NCBI GenBank assembly: GCA_964600025.1
Contig: CAZRHJ010000019.1
Coordinates: forward strand, 1 to 35,698
Direction: 5' to 3'
Source of the DNA: JADFUS01 sp964600025
GTDB taxonomy: Bacteria > Bacteroidota > Bacteroidia > Bacteroidales > Rikenellaceae
Length of the DNA stretch: 35,698 nucleotides
The notes below the pieces were generated by a model that was given only the letters and a program-made list of their open reading frames with translations, was not told the origin of the DNA and did not search any database. Positions 16,251-24,838 of the stretch are shown piece by piece. The position numbers were made by a program, and so were the translations under genes. Position 1 is the stretch's first letter; the number at the start of each line of letters is the position of its first letter.

Positions 16251-18635
16251 TTAACAACAGCCGTTACCAAAAGACTGTTCTGTACGGTCTATAATTTCAT
16301 CTTGAAGTGCTTTTTCAAGATTATTAAAATTATCGCTATACCCTGCAACCCTAACAATTAAATCCTTATACTCACTTGGGTTTTTCTGTGCATCAAGCAA
16401 CACACTACGGTCAATCACATTAAATTGAATATGGTGTCCTCCCATTTTGAAATAAGAACGAATAAGTGCCGAAACATTTTTGATACCTTTCTCACCAGCA
16501 ATAGACGAAGGAGTGAATTTTTGATTCAAAAGAGTACCACCAGTAATACGATGATTCATTTTTGCAGCCGAACGAATTACAGCAGTTGGGCCATTTACGT
16601 CAGCACCTTTTTCAGGAGAGATACCGTCTGTAAGAGGTTTGTGTGCCAAACGACCATTTGCCGAAGCACCCATACAAGAACCAAAATACACGTGGCAAGT
16701 AGTAGGCAACATATCAATACGATATTTACCACCACAAACAGTAGGACGGTCAGAAATCATAGAGTGAACATCATTAAACACTTTCACCATAATTTCATCT
16801 GCATACTCATCGTCATTACCATATTTTGGAGTGTGGTTAAGTACTATGTTGTGAATTTGAGGAGTTGTTTGGAAATCATTTTTCATAGCGTCCATCAACT
16901 CTTCCATTGTAAATAGTTTTTTCTCAAATATATTTTGTTTGATAACAGCAAGTGCATCTGTAATAGTACCAATACCAACTACTTGAATATATCGAGTATT
17001 GTATTTTGCACCCCCAGCATTATAATCTCTACCGTTTTCTCTACAACCGTCAGTTATAACCGACATAAATGTAGAAGGCATAAATTTAGAAAAAATCTTT
17101 TCTATTTTGTTGTTACCCTCAATCTTGATATTTATGAAATATTCAAGTTGTTTTTTGAAAGCCACATAAAGTTCGTCAAAAGATTTAAAATCCTCTGCTT
17201 TACCAAGTTGTAGACCAATATTTTTTTGAGTTAGATTGTCAAAACCATTATTAAGAGTAATTTCCAATACTTTTGGCACGTTCAAATAACCTGTTAGCAC
17301 ATAAGCCTCACGCCCGTGGCAACCAGTTTCAACACAGCCACTTGCACCGCCATAACGAGCATCTTTAAGTGTTTTGCCAGCATTCATCAACTCGTCAATC
17401 AATTCTTCTGTATTGTAGAATGCGGGTTGTCCCCAACCTTTACGAGAAATTTCGATAGCACGACCCAAGAATTTATCAGAGTTTTTCTCACTAATCTGTA
17501 CGTTAGAACTTGGTTGAAGCAATTTCATTTCGTCCATTACGTCCAAAATCAAGAAAGAAACCTCATTTACTCCGTCCTCGCCAGTTTCAGGATTGATACC
17601 GCCAGTATTTATATTAGCAAAGTCTGTGTAAGTACCACTTTCTTTGACAGTTACGCCAACTTTTGGAGGAGCTGGTTGGTTATTAAATTTAATCCAAAAA
17701 CATTCCAAAAGCTCACGAGCTTTTTCTTTTGTAAGCGTTCCCTCCTCAATTTCTTTTTTGTAGAAAGGATATAGATATTGGTCTAATTTTCCGGGAGAGA
17801 AAGCGTCCCAAGTGTTAAGTTCTGTTGTAACAGAAATATGAACAAACCAATACATTTGAAGAGCTTGTGCAAAAGTTTGCGGTGCATTCTCAGGCACTAC
17901 ATCACAGTTTGCAGCAATCCACAACAATTCTTCTTTACGAGTAGCATCTTGCTCTTGTTCAGCCATTTCACGAGCCTTCTGAGCATATCTTCTACCATAA
18001 GTCATTATTGCATCACAAGAATAAATCATACCTTGTAATTGACTTTTTTTGTCGTAAGCCTCCTTGTCATTCACAAAATCCAAAGCCTCAATAGCCTCTT
18101 GAATTTCTGCACGGAACTGAGCAAAACCTTTTTTATATATTTTGCCATCAGCAACAGTATGCCCCGGTGCTCTCTGCTCCATAAACTCTGTAAACATACC
18201 AGCTGCATAACAATCTTTCCAAGTTTGGGTCATACTCTCCAAAATATGGTGACGAGTAGAACGGTTTTCCCAGAAAGGAATAATATTTTGTTTGTGAAGT
18301 TCAATTTCCTCTTGCTTAACCTTAAAACCAATATACTCCCTAACATTCAGAATTTCTAAATCCTCGACCGTATGGCAACACAATTCAGGGAATGTTGGAG
18401 CTACAAGTGGTGCAATACTTTTCTCACCAACAAGCAATTCATCTTTTCCTAAATAAAGCTCACGACGTTCCATCAATGTGCGGAAATTAAGACCTCTAAG
18501 TTCGGGCATAGAGACAACGCCATAGTACTTTTTGTAAACCTCAGTTTCAATCATAGCTCTTTCGATAGACAACTGTGGCACAGACGAAACACTCAACTCT
18601 CTAAGTCTTTGTGTTCTTGGAGTAAAACCTCTCAT
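16251..18635 (-). CDS. hypD: Glycyl radical enzyme, probable trans-4-hydroxy-L-proline dehydratase
   Basis: Oxygen-sensitive radical enzyme predicted to dehydrate trans-4-hydroxy-L-proline to pyrroline-5-carboxylate. Numbered from the ATG at 18635 (794 residues), the radical glycine is G765 in RVAGYS and the active-site pair is C434/E436 in SGCVETG; Y450 and T645 are also in place. These match the Clostridioides difficile HypD numbers I remember. F151, H159, D277, S333 and F339 are each one below the remembered F152, H160, D278, S334 and F340. GCVE rules out classical pyruvate formate-lyase (adjacent Cys-Cys). An upstream ATG at 18668 falls in the T run of a hairpin, so I prefer 18635. The activase is encoded just upstream. 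The symbol is the GRE hypD, not the hydrogenase-maturation gene. Other GCVE-type enzymes are less likely. Confidence 0.82.
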   Translation of the reverse strand: MRGFTPRTQRLRELSVSSVPQLSIERAMIETEVYKKYYGVVSMPELRGLNFRTLMERRELYLGKDELLVGEKSIAPLVAPTFPELCCHTVEDLEILNVREYIGFKVKQEEIELHKQNIIPFWENRSTRHHILESMTQTWKDCYAAGMFTEFMEQRAPGHTVADGKIYKKGFAQFRAEIQEAIEALDFVNDKEAYDKKSQLQGMIYSCDAIMTYGRRYAQKAREMAEQEQDATRKEELLWIAANCDVVPENAPQTFAQALQMYWFVHISVTTELNTWDAFSPGKLDQYLYPFYKKEIEEGTLTKEKARELLECFWIKFNNQPAPPKVGVTVKESGTYTDFANINTGGINPETGEDGVNEVSFLILDVMDEMKLLQPSSNVQISEKNSDKFLGRAIEISRKGWGQPAFYNTEELIDELMNAGKTLKDARYGGASGCVETGCHGREAYVLTGYLNVPKVLEITLNNGFDNLTQKNIGLQLGKAEDFKSFDELYVAFKKQLEYFINIKIEGNNKIEKIFSKFMPSTFMSVITDGCRENGRDYNAGGAKYNTRYIQVVGIGTITDALAVIKQNIFEKKLFTMEELMDAMKNDFQTTPQIHNIVLNHTPKYGNDDEYADEIMVKVFNDVHSMISDRPTVCGGKYRIDMLPTTCHVYFGSCMGASANGRLAHKPLTDGISPEKGADVNGPTAVIRSAAKMNHRITGGTLLNQKFTPSSIAGEKGIKNVSALIRSYFKMGGHHIQFNVIDRSVLLDAQKNPSEYKDLIVRVAGYSDNFNNLEKALQDEIIDRTEQSFGNGCC

Positions 18636-18673
18636 ATTTTGATTAAATTTATTAATGTTAGTACACAAAAAAA

Positions 18674-18701
18674 GTGTTGAGATTAATCAAAATCTCAACA
18701 C
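18674..18701 (-). terminator. Hairpin with T run between activase gene and hypD: terminator or leader attenuator
   Basis: Perfect 11-bp inverted repeat (arms 18674-18684 and 18691-18701, 6-nt loop). On the minus strand a run of seven T follows. It lies 117 nt past the activase stop and can end that transcript. However, the hypD promoter box is at 18704-18711, so the hypD mRNA would start at or within the first arm and carry this hairpin at its 5' end. Confidence 0.7.
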
Positions 18702-18703
18702 CA

Positions 18704-18711
18704 CAAAGGTA
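18704..18711 (-). promoter_or_regulatory. Putative hypD promoter (-7 box)
   Basis: Reads TACCTTTG on the minus strand, matching TAnnTTTG. Transcription would start around 18697, giving a leader of about 60 nt before the preferred start at 18635. It abuts the hairpin at 18674-18701. Confidence 0.55.
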
Positions 18712-18817
18712 TAAATATAATTTTAAATATTACTATTATTTGTTAAATTTTATTATTAATAGTTTTTATTTAACTATTAAAAAAATCAATAGCCTTTTTC
18801 CCTATTTTTAACTCTGT

Positions 18818-19720
18818 TTAACCCCCAATATGAACACTAAATCCATTATTACGAAATATCTCCACAAATCTCTCCAAAGTATCTCCCGTAGGCACACCCA
18901 TTCTTTCGTGTGGATATTCTTTTGATAGGCGGGTATATTTATTTCCCGAAATATCGTGATAAGGCAACAAATAGACCTCTTTAATACCACATTCCAAAGC
19001 CAAGGCTATTGTTTTTTGAATATGTTCTTCGTTACAATTAACCCCAACAATTATTGGCATTCTAAGTAGAATGTTTTTGTGTATTTTAGAAAGTTTTTTA
19101 AGGTTTTCTGTAACTAAGTCACAATCCCCACCAATATACTCTCTAAAAAGTTCTCTATCAGTATGTTTTATATCATACAAAAAAGCATCAGCATAAGGAG
19201 CAATTCTCTCTAAATTCGAGAAAGGCACGTGTCCAGATGTGTCTATATTAACTCTTATCCCATCATTATACAGACGTTTAGCTAATTCTTCCACAAAATC
19301 AATCTGCACAAGTGGTTCTCCACCCGAAAGTGTAACTCCTCCACCCGACTCCTCATAAAAAATTTTGTCTGCAATGACTTTGTTATATACATCATCTATG
19401 CTATAATCCTTGCCCACCAGCTGACGAGCTTGATTTACACAGTAAAACACACAATCGCCACTAAACGTACACAAATCTTTGTTACGTTGTATTCTGTCGC
19501 CTTTTATGCTCAAAGCCTCTTGTTTGCAATGCAAAACACACTCACCACAAAGCGTACATTTAGAAGGGTCATACATTAAGTCTGCCTTTGCCGACAAACT
19601 TTCTGGATTATGACACCACATACATTTCAAAGGACAACCTTTGAAAAAAACGGTTGTCCTAATTCCATCTCCATCGTGAATGGAGAATCGTTGAATATTA
19701 AAAATTTTAGCTTGTTTCAT
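18818..19720 (-). CDS. Radical-SAM glycyl radical enzyme activase
   Basis: Uses S-adenosylmethionine and a [4Fe-4S] cluster to install the glycyl radical on its partner, here most likely the hydroxyproline dehydratase. In 300 residues the radical-SAM motif is C29, C33 and C36 (FFKGCPLKCMWCHN), followed by the activase-type HNPES. A ferredoxin-like insert follows: C55, C58, C61 and C65 (CTLCGECVLHC), then C84, C90 and C94 (CTFSGDCVFYC). In the second motif the expected second cysteine is serine at 87. GGEP (SAM binding) follows at about residues 130-135. It begins 5 nt after hisS, so it is probably co-transcribed with it, and its partner gene has a separate promoter behind a hairpin. Confidence 0.9.
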   Translation of the reverse strand: MKQAKIFNIQRFSIHDGDGIRTTVFFKGCPLKCMWCHNPESLSAKADLMYDPSKCTLCGECVLHCKQEALSIKGDRIQRNKDLCTFSGDCVFYCVNQARQLVGKDYSIDDVYNKVIADKIFYEESGGGVTLSGGEPLVQIDFVEELAKRLYNDGIRVNIDTSGHVPFSNLERIAPYADAFLYDIKHTDRELFREYIGGDCDLVTENLKKLSKIHKNILLRMPIIVGVNCNEEHIQKTIALALECGIKEVYLLPYHDISGNKYTRLSKEYPHERMGVPTGDTLERFVEIFRNNGFSVHIGG

Positions 19721-19725
19721 TTTCC

Positions 19726-21087
19726 TTAGAAAAGTGATACTAAATCCTCAAATTTTATAGTTTTTTGCTCTCCACTAATCATATTTTTGATGTTAGCTTC
19801 GCCATTTTGCAATTCATTTTCACCAATAATCACAACGTTAGGAATTGCACGTTTGTTAGCATAATCCATTTGTTTTTTGATTTTAGCACTTTCTGGATAA
19901 ATCTCTGCAACAACTCCTTTACCACGAAGTTCTGCCAAAAATTTAAGAGATTGAAGAAGTGATTTCTCGCCAAAATTCAAGAACAATACTTGTGTTGTAA
20001 TATCGCTTTCTTTTGGAAACAAATCCAAACCAAGCAACACATCATATATACGGTCAGCACCAAAAGAGATACCTACACCAGATACGTTTTTCAATCCAAA
20101 TATACCTGTTAAATCGTCATAACGACCACCACCACAAATACTTCCAATAGTATAATCTTTGGCTTTAACCTCAAAAATTGCACCAGTATAGTAGTTAAGT
20201 CCACGAGCCAAAGAAAGGTCTATTTCAAGGTCAATATCTACATTCAAAGCCTCCAAGTACGAAAGTATTTCTTCTACTTCCGAAACTCCCAACATACCTA
20301 CCTCACTACCAGATATAATCTCTGATATTTGAGAAAGTTTATCTCTATTCGAACCAGACAAAGTCAATATTGGGCGAAGTTTTTCGACTCCTTCTTGCGA
20401 AATGCCTTTTGCAATCAACTCCTCGTTTACCTTGTCCAAACCTATTTTATCAAGTTTGTCAATAGCAACGGTAATATCCATCATCTTGTCAGCAAATCCA
20501 ATACTTTCGGCAATACCAAACAAAATCTTACGATTGTTTAGTTTCATCGAAACATTGATTTTTAGTGCCGAAAACACCTCACTAACAATCTGAATAAGCT
20601 CCAATTCATTGATAAGTGATTTACTACCAATCACATCAACATCACATTGGTAAAACTCTCTATATCTACCTTTTTGAGGGCGATCTGCTCTCCATACTGG
20701 CTGAATTTGGTAGCGTTTGAATGGGAACACTATACTATTTTGGTTTTGTACGACATAACGAGCAAATGGCACAGTCAAGTCATATCTCAAACCCTTATCA
20801 CTAATTTTTGTTGCCGCAGCAGCACTTGAAAGATGGTCTAAATCATCGTGAGAGATATTTTTTAGAAAATCTCCTGAGTTAAGAATTTTAAACAATAATT
20901 TATCGCCCTCTTCACCATATTTACCCATCAAAGTAGATAAATTTTCCATAGACGGAGTCTCCAAAGGCAAATATCCATATTTTTTGAACACTCCTTTGAT
21001 TGTGTCAAAAATATAGTTTCTTTTAATCATCTCCACAGGCGAAAAATCACGAGTGCCTTTTGGAGTTGATGGAGTTTGTGCTGCCAT
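19726..21087 (-). CDS. hisS: Histidyl-tRNA synthetase
   Basis: Class II synthetase that charges tRNA-His; cytosolic homodimer. The 453 residues contain motif 1 near the N-terminus (KGTRDFSP, ETPSME), LRYDLTVPFARYV, motif 2 as WRADRPQKGRYREFYQCDVD, the HisRS-specific RGLNYYTGAIFEV, and motif 3 as GVGISFGADRIYDVL. The anticodon-binding domain occupies about residues 360-453. Length fits the longer Bacteroidetes type. It lies 15 nt after ettA and 5 nt before the activase gene, so all three probably belong to one transcript that starts upstream of the DUF5606 gene. No missing motif is seen. Confidence 0.97.
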   Translation of the reverse strand: MAAQTPSTPKGTRDFSPVEMIKRNYIFDTIKGVFKKYGYLPLETPSMENLSTLMGKYGEEGDKLLFKILNSGDFLKNISHDDLDHLSSAAAATKISDKGLRYDLTVPFARYVVQNQNSIVFPFKRYQIQPVWRADRPQKGRYREFYQCDVDVIGSKSLINELELIQIVSEVFSALKINVSMKLNNRKILFGIAESIGFADKMMDITVAIDKLDKIGLDKVNEELIAKGISQEGVEKLRPILTLSGSNRDKLSQISEIISGSEVGMLGVSEVEEILSYLEALNVDIDLEIDLSLARGLNYYTGAIFEVKAKDYTIGSICGGGRYDDLTGIFGLKNVSGVGISFGADRIYDVLLGLDLFPKESDITTQVLFLNFGEKSLLQSLKFLAELRGKGVVAEIYPESAKIKKQMDYANKRAIPNVVIIGENELQNGEANIKNMISGEQKTIKFEDLVSLF

Positions 21088-21102
21088 AGTTTATATTTAT
21101 TA

Positions 21103-22791
21103 TTAGTCTAACGTAAGTTTTTTGTATTTTGCTTTTTTGTTTTCGGTATCCGAGATACCCAATCTTTTACGTTTGTTTTCTTCGTATTCAGAGTAACCGC
21201 CCTCAAAGAAAACCACGTTTCCGTCGCCCTCAAAAGCCAAAGTATGAGTAGCAATACGGTCTAAGAACCATCTATCGTGAGAGATAACCACTGCACAACC
21301 AGCAAAGTTATCCAAACCCTCTTCCAAAGCACGAAGAGTATTCACGTCAATATCATTGGTAGGCTCATCGAGCAACAACACATTACCCTCTTCTTTCAAA
21401 GCCAAAGCCAAATGCAAACGATTACGCTCACCACCCGAAAGTACACCACATTTCTTTTCTTGGTCTGCACCAGAGAAATTAAAACGACTTGCATAAGCAC
21501 GAGCATTCAATAGTCTGCCGCCCATAGATATATTTTCTAAACCACCAGAAATTACTTGATAAACAGATTTTTCTGGGTCAATAGATGAGTGTTGCTGATC
21601 AACATAAGCAAGTTTTACAGTCTCGCCCACTTTGAATTCACCAGCATCTATCTTCTCCAAACCCATAATCATACGGAATAGAGTTGTTTTACCAATACCA
21701 TTTGGGCCAATCACACCAACAATACCAGCAGGTGGCAAAGTAAAGTTTAGGTCGTTAAATAGTACTTTTTCAGAGAATTGTTTTTGAACAGATTTTGCCT
21801 CAATAACAACATCTCCCAAACGAGGGCCATTTGGAATAAAGATTTCCAGTTTTTCCTCTTTTTGTTTTTGGTCTTCGTTAAGCATTTTGTCGTAAGCGGC
21901 CAAACGAGCTTTTGATTTAGCGTGTCGAGCCTTAGGCGACATTTGCACCCACTCCAACTCTCTTTCCAAAGTTTTGCGACGTTTACTTGCTTGTTTTTCT
22001 TCTTGCATCAAACGACGACTTTTTTGGTCAAGCCAACTTGAATAGTTACCCTCCCAAGGAATACCTTCACCTCTGTCAAGTTCCAAAATCCAACCAGCAA
22101 CATTATCCAAGAAATAACGGTCGTGGGTAACCGCAATAACAGTACCTTTATATTGTTGAAGGTGCATTTCCAACCAATCAATACTCTCAGCATCAAGGTG
22201 GTTGGTAGGTTCGTCAAGCAACAGCACATCTGGCTCTTGCAACAACAAACGGCACAATGCAACCCTACGACGCTCACCACCCGAAAGATGAGTAACAGGA
22301 GAATCAGCATTAGGACAACGCAATGCCTCCATTGCAACGTTAAGTTTTGTATCTAATTCCCAACCTCCCTTTTGTTCAATAAGTTCGGTAAGTTCGCCTT
22401 GTCTTTCGATAAGTTTGTTCATCTCATCGTCCGACATAGGTTCAAGGAATTTATTATTTACTTCCTCGTATTCTTTCAAAAGTGCTACAACATCAGCACA
22501 GGCCTCTTGAACGTTTTCTCTAACTGTTTTAGTTTCGTCAAGTTTTGGGTCTTGTTCCAAATATCCAACTGTGTATCCCGGCGAGAACACTACCTCACCT
22601 TGATATGAAGAATCCAAACCTGCAATGATTTTCATCAAAGTAGATTTACCAGAACCATTCAAACCAATGATACCAATTTTTGCACCATAAAAAAACGAAA
22701 GGTATATATCATTCAACACCTTTTTTTGGTTAGTGAAAGTTTTTGTAACACCAACCATCGAGAAAATAATTTTTTTATCCTCTACCGCCAT
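21103..22791 (-). CDS. ettA: ABC-F translation factor EttA (energy-dependent translational throttle)
   Basis: Cytosolic ABC-F ATPase without membrane domains. E. coli EttA binds the ribosomal E site and gates early elongation according to ATP/ADP. The 562 residues contain two ABC domains: Walker A GLNGSGKST (about 43-51) with LSGGERRRVAL and LLLDEPTNHLD, then Walker A GPNGIGKTT with LSGGERNRLHLA and LLLDEPTNDID. The region between them has the charged linker typical of ABC-F proteins. Length (E. coli EttA is 555) and both signature variants favour EttA over Uup, YheS or resistance-type ABC-F. It is followed by hisS after 15 nt and preceded by the DUF5606 gene with a 52-nt gap lacking a promoter box. 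Confidence 0.92.
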   Translation of the reverse strand: MAVEDKKIIFSMVGVTKTFTNQKKVLNDIYLSFFYGAKIGIIGLNGSGKSTLMKIIAGLDSSYQGEVVFSPGYTVGYLEQDPKLDETKTVRENVQEACADVVALLKEYEEVNNKFLEPMSDDEMNKLIERQGELTELIEQKGGWELDTKLNVAMEALRCPNADSPVTHLSGGERRRVALCRLLLQEPDVLLLDEPTNHLDAESIDWLEMHLQQYKGTVIAVTHDRYFLDNVAGWILELDRGEGIPWEGNYSSWLDQKSRRLMQEEKQASKRRKTLERELEWVQMSPKARHAKSKARLAAYDKMLNEDQKQKEEKLEIFIPNGPRLGDVVIEAKSVQKQFSEKVLFNDLNFTLPPAGIVGVIGPNGIGKTTLFRMIMGLEKIDAGEFKVGETVKLAYVDQQHSSIDPEKSVYQVISGGLENISMGGRLLNARAYASRFNFSGADQEKKCGVLSGGERNRLHLALALKEEGNVLLLDEPTNDIDVNTLRALEEGLDNFAGCAVVISHDRWFLDRIATHTLAFEGDGNVVFFEGGYSEYEENKRKRLGISDTENKKAKYKKLTLD

Positions 22792-22843
22792 TATTATATT
22801 TAATTTACAATTATTATTTTATTTTAATATTCTCTAAAAACGA

Positions 22844-23272
22844 TTACTCTTCGTTTTCAGCAGTTTCTTCTGCATCTTTAAGCTCTGAATTGTAATCTGT
22901 CATACCAGCAGCTTGAAGAAGGTTATACCATTGGAATACTTTTTTCAAATCAGATGTATGAACTCTGTACCTATCGAATGTAGGCACAAATTCAGCAAAA
23001 GTACTAACCAATTTTGCAGTTGGTTCTTTGTGAGATATTGAAGCTGCACCAGAAAGTTTTTCGTGCATAACTTGGAACACATCTGCCAAAGGCATATCTT
23101 CGCCCTCTGTATAGATAGCAATATCAATCAATGCACTTACTTTTGCATTAGATGCAACTGGCATACGTTTTTCATCAACCAAAGATTCAATGATTATACC
23201 GTTTTTGCCTTGTGCAACATATTTGTACAATCCGCTTTGTCCTGAGATAGCTAAAATTTCTGAAAATTTCAT
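22844..23272 (-). CDS. DUF5606 family protein
   Basis: A 142-residue soluble protein of a Bacteroidetes-restricted family that I recognise from its N-terminus (MKFSEILAISGQSGLYKYV) and acidic C-terminal tail (EDAEETAENEE-like). There is no signal peptide, no membrane segment and no enzyme motif. Function is unknown. It has its own -7 box upstream and leads the run DUF5606-ettA-hisS-activase. The shared transcript with two translation genes hints at a role near the ribosome or growth control, but that is context only. Relatives usually have a small barrel-like N-terminal half; I cannot confirm this from sequence alone. Confidence 0.8.
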   Translation of the reverse strand: MKFSEILAISGQSGLYKYVAQGKNGIIIESLVDEKRMPVASNAKVSALIDIAIYTEGEDMPLADVFQVMHEKLSGAASISHKEPTAKLVSTFAEFVPTFDRYRVHTSDLKKVFQWYNLLQAAGMTDYNSELKDAEETAENEE

Positions 23273-23313
23273 AGGTAATTATTTTAATAATTTATGTTTA
23301 CTTTTTTAGAAAT

Positions 23314-23322
23314 GCAAATATA
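23314..23322 (-). promoter_or_regulatory. Putative DUF5606-ettA-hisS promoter (-7 box)
   Basis: Reads TATATTTGC on the minus strand, a full match to TAnnTTTG plus the frequent trailing C. It lies about 42 nt upstream of the DUF5606 start codon. No later box was seen before ettA or hisS, which supports one transcript. Confidence 0.58.
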
Positions 23323-23365
23323 TACATTTTTTATTAATTTTTCACTTTTATTTTGGCAAACAGCA

Positions 23366-24697
23366 CTAATTTTTAGAAAGTGAAAGAATTTGTGTGGTAA
23401 TATCTGCCATAAAAAGAGGAATATTTATAAATTCTCCGTCTTGTTTTAGGTTTTTCAGAGAGTACCTAATACTTAATTTTGGATTAAACGCCTTGCGATA
23501 AAATGTCAGACTCTTACCCGTTACATTGGTGTCAGCTTTAACTTCAATAGGCACTATATCATTATCCATTTGAAGTATAAAATCTATCTCTGCACTATTT
23601 CCAGATGTCCAATAACGAGGAATGTTATCAAACAGCCTTATCAAACTTGTTAAAATGTAATTTTCAGATAAAGCACCCTTAAATTCTGTAAGCAATCTAT
23701 TCCCTTCGGCTATTGCACTGGGAGCTAATTTGGATTGTTGTCTCAAAAGCCCCACATCAAGAGAATAAATCTTAAAAGCACTTATATCATCATAGGCACT
23801 AAGTGGCAGGTCTGGTTTTGAACAAAGATTAATTTTGTATATCAATCCTGAATTAACAAGCCATTGTAGTGCATTTTCGTAATCTCTGGCTCTTGCTCCT
23901 TCTTTTACGACTTTATATATAAATTTTTTATTATCACGTGCCAACTGCGAAGGTAGTGATTGCCACACATAAGCTATTTTTGTAACATCACTATTATCAG
24001 CGTGTTTGCTAAAATCAAGAGCATAAGCATTTAATATATTTTGAAGAATCTTTTGCACTTGAACAACATCGCCAGTATCCAACAATTCTACAACAGCCTC
24101 TGGCATACCCCCAGATATGTAATACATCTTAAATTTATCAAGTAATTGATTGAAGAAAATATCGGGAATAGGTTCTATTTTTGTAATTCCTACCAAATAA
24201 TCATAAAGAGATTTATCAGAACCTTGCAAAAATTCTAAAAATGAAATTGGGTATATATTCAAAAAATCAACCTTGCCAACAGGAAATGATGCTCCTCTAC
24301 TCATTGCCACTCCAAGCAACGAACCTGCACAGGCTATATGATACTCTGGAACATTCTCAGCAAAATATTTTAATGTGTTAAGAGCATCATTACATTCTTG
24401 AATTTCGTCAAAAATAATAAGCGTATCATCTGGACTAATAGTTTTGCCGTGGACAAGAGATAGATTCTCTAATATTCTTTTTACATCTTTTGTTGATGCA
24501 AAAAATTGTTTCAACTCTGGATTTTCATCAAAGTTAAATACTGCAACGTCTTTAAAATTAGATTTCCCGAACTCTTTTAATAGCCACGTTTTACCCACTT
24601 GCCTTGCTCCTTGCAATATAATAGGTTTTCTATTCTTTCTATTTTTCCAATCAATAAGAGATTCTATTGCTTGTCTTTGAATTTTAATTTTTGCCAT
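23366..24697 (-). CDS. AAA ATPase with C-terminal DUF4143 domain
   Basis: Protein of the AAA_14/DUF4143 group, common in Bacteroidetes and often present in many variable copies per genome; cellular role unknown. In 443 residues, Walker A is GARQVGKT (30-37) and Walker B is LIIFDEIQ with D97/E98. The sensor-like arginine and CAGSLLGV follow. The DUF4143 half (about 230-440) contains SGNSAEIDFIL and VPIEVKA, which resembles the D...ExK pattern of PD-(D/E)XK nucleases. It stands alone between the DUF5606 gene and the EamA gene with its own promoter box. Its catalytic residues seem intact. Whether it is a nuclease is inference. Confidence 0.85.
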   Translation of the reverse strand: MAKIKIQRQAIESLIDWKNRKNRKPIILQGARQVGKTWLLKEFGKSNFKDVAVFNFDENPELKQFFASTKDVKRILENLSLVHGKTISPDDTLIIFDEIQECNDALNTLKYFAENVPEYHIACAGSLLGVAMSRGASFPVGKVDFLNIYPISFLEFLQGSDKSLYDYLVGITKIEPIPDIFFNQLLDKFKMYYISGGMPEAVVELLDTGDVVQVQKILQNILNAYALDFSKHADNSDVTKIAYVWQSLPSQLARDNKKFIYKVVKEGARARDYENALQWLVNSGLIYKINLCSKPDLPLSAYDDISAFKIYSLDVGLLRQQSKLAPSAIAEGNRLLTEFKGALSENYILTSLIRLFDNIPRYWTSGNSAEIDFILQMDNDIVPIEVKADTNVTGKSLTFYRKAFNPKLSIRYSLKNLKQDGEFINIPLFMADITTQILSLSKN

Positions 24698-24749
24698 TAT
24701 TTTATGCCTTTTTTGTGTACAAAATCACATTTTTCATATTATTTAATGA

Positions 24750-24757
24750 CAAAGATA
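24750..24757 (-). promoter_or_regulatory. Putative promoter of the DUF4143 ATPase gene (-7 box)
   Basis: TATCTTTG on the minus strand matches TAnnTTTG, about 52 nt upstream of the start codon at 24697. No terminator is evident between the EamA gene stop (24839) and this box. Confidence 0.5.
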
Positions 24758-24838
24758 ATTATTATATTCTATTTATCAACTTATTTTACTGTTTTTTTCA
24801 TAGTACAGACCATTGCTGTATTTTAACAGACAACAATA

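Noticed and set aside
18636..18668. Longer hypD start at 18668 adding 11 residues
   Set aside because: It falls in the T run of the upstream hairpin, and the residue numbering matches HypD only from the ATG at 18635.
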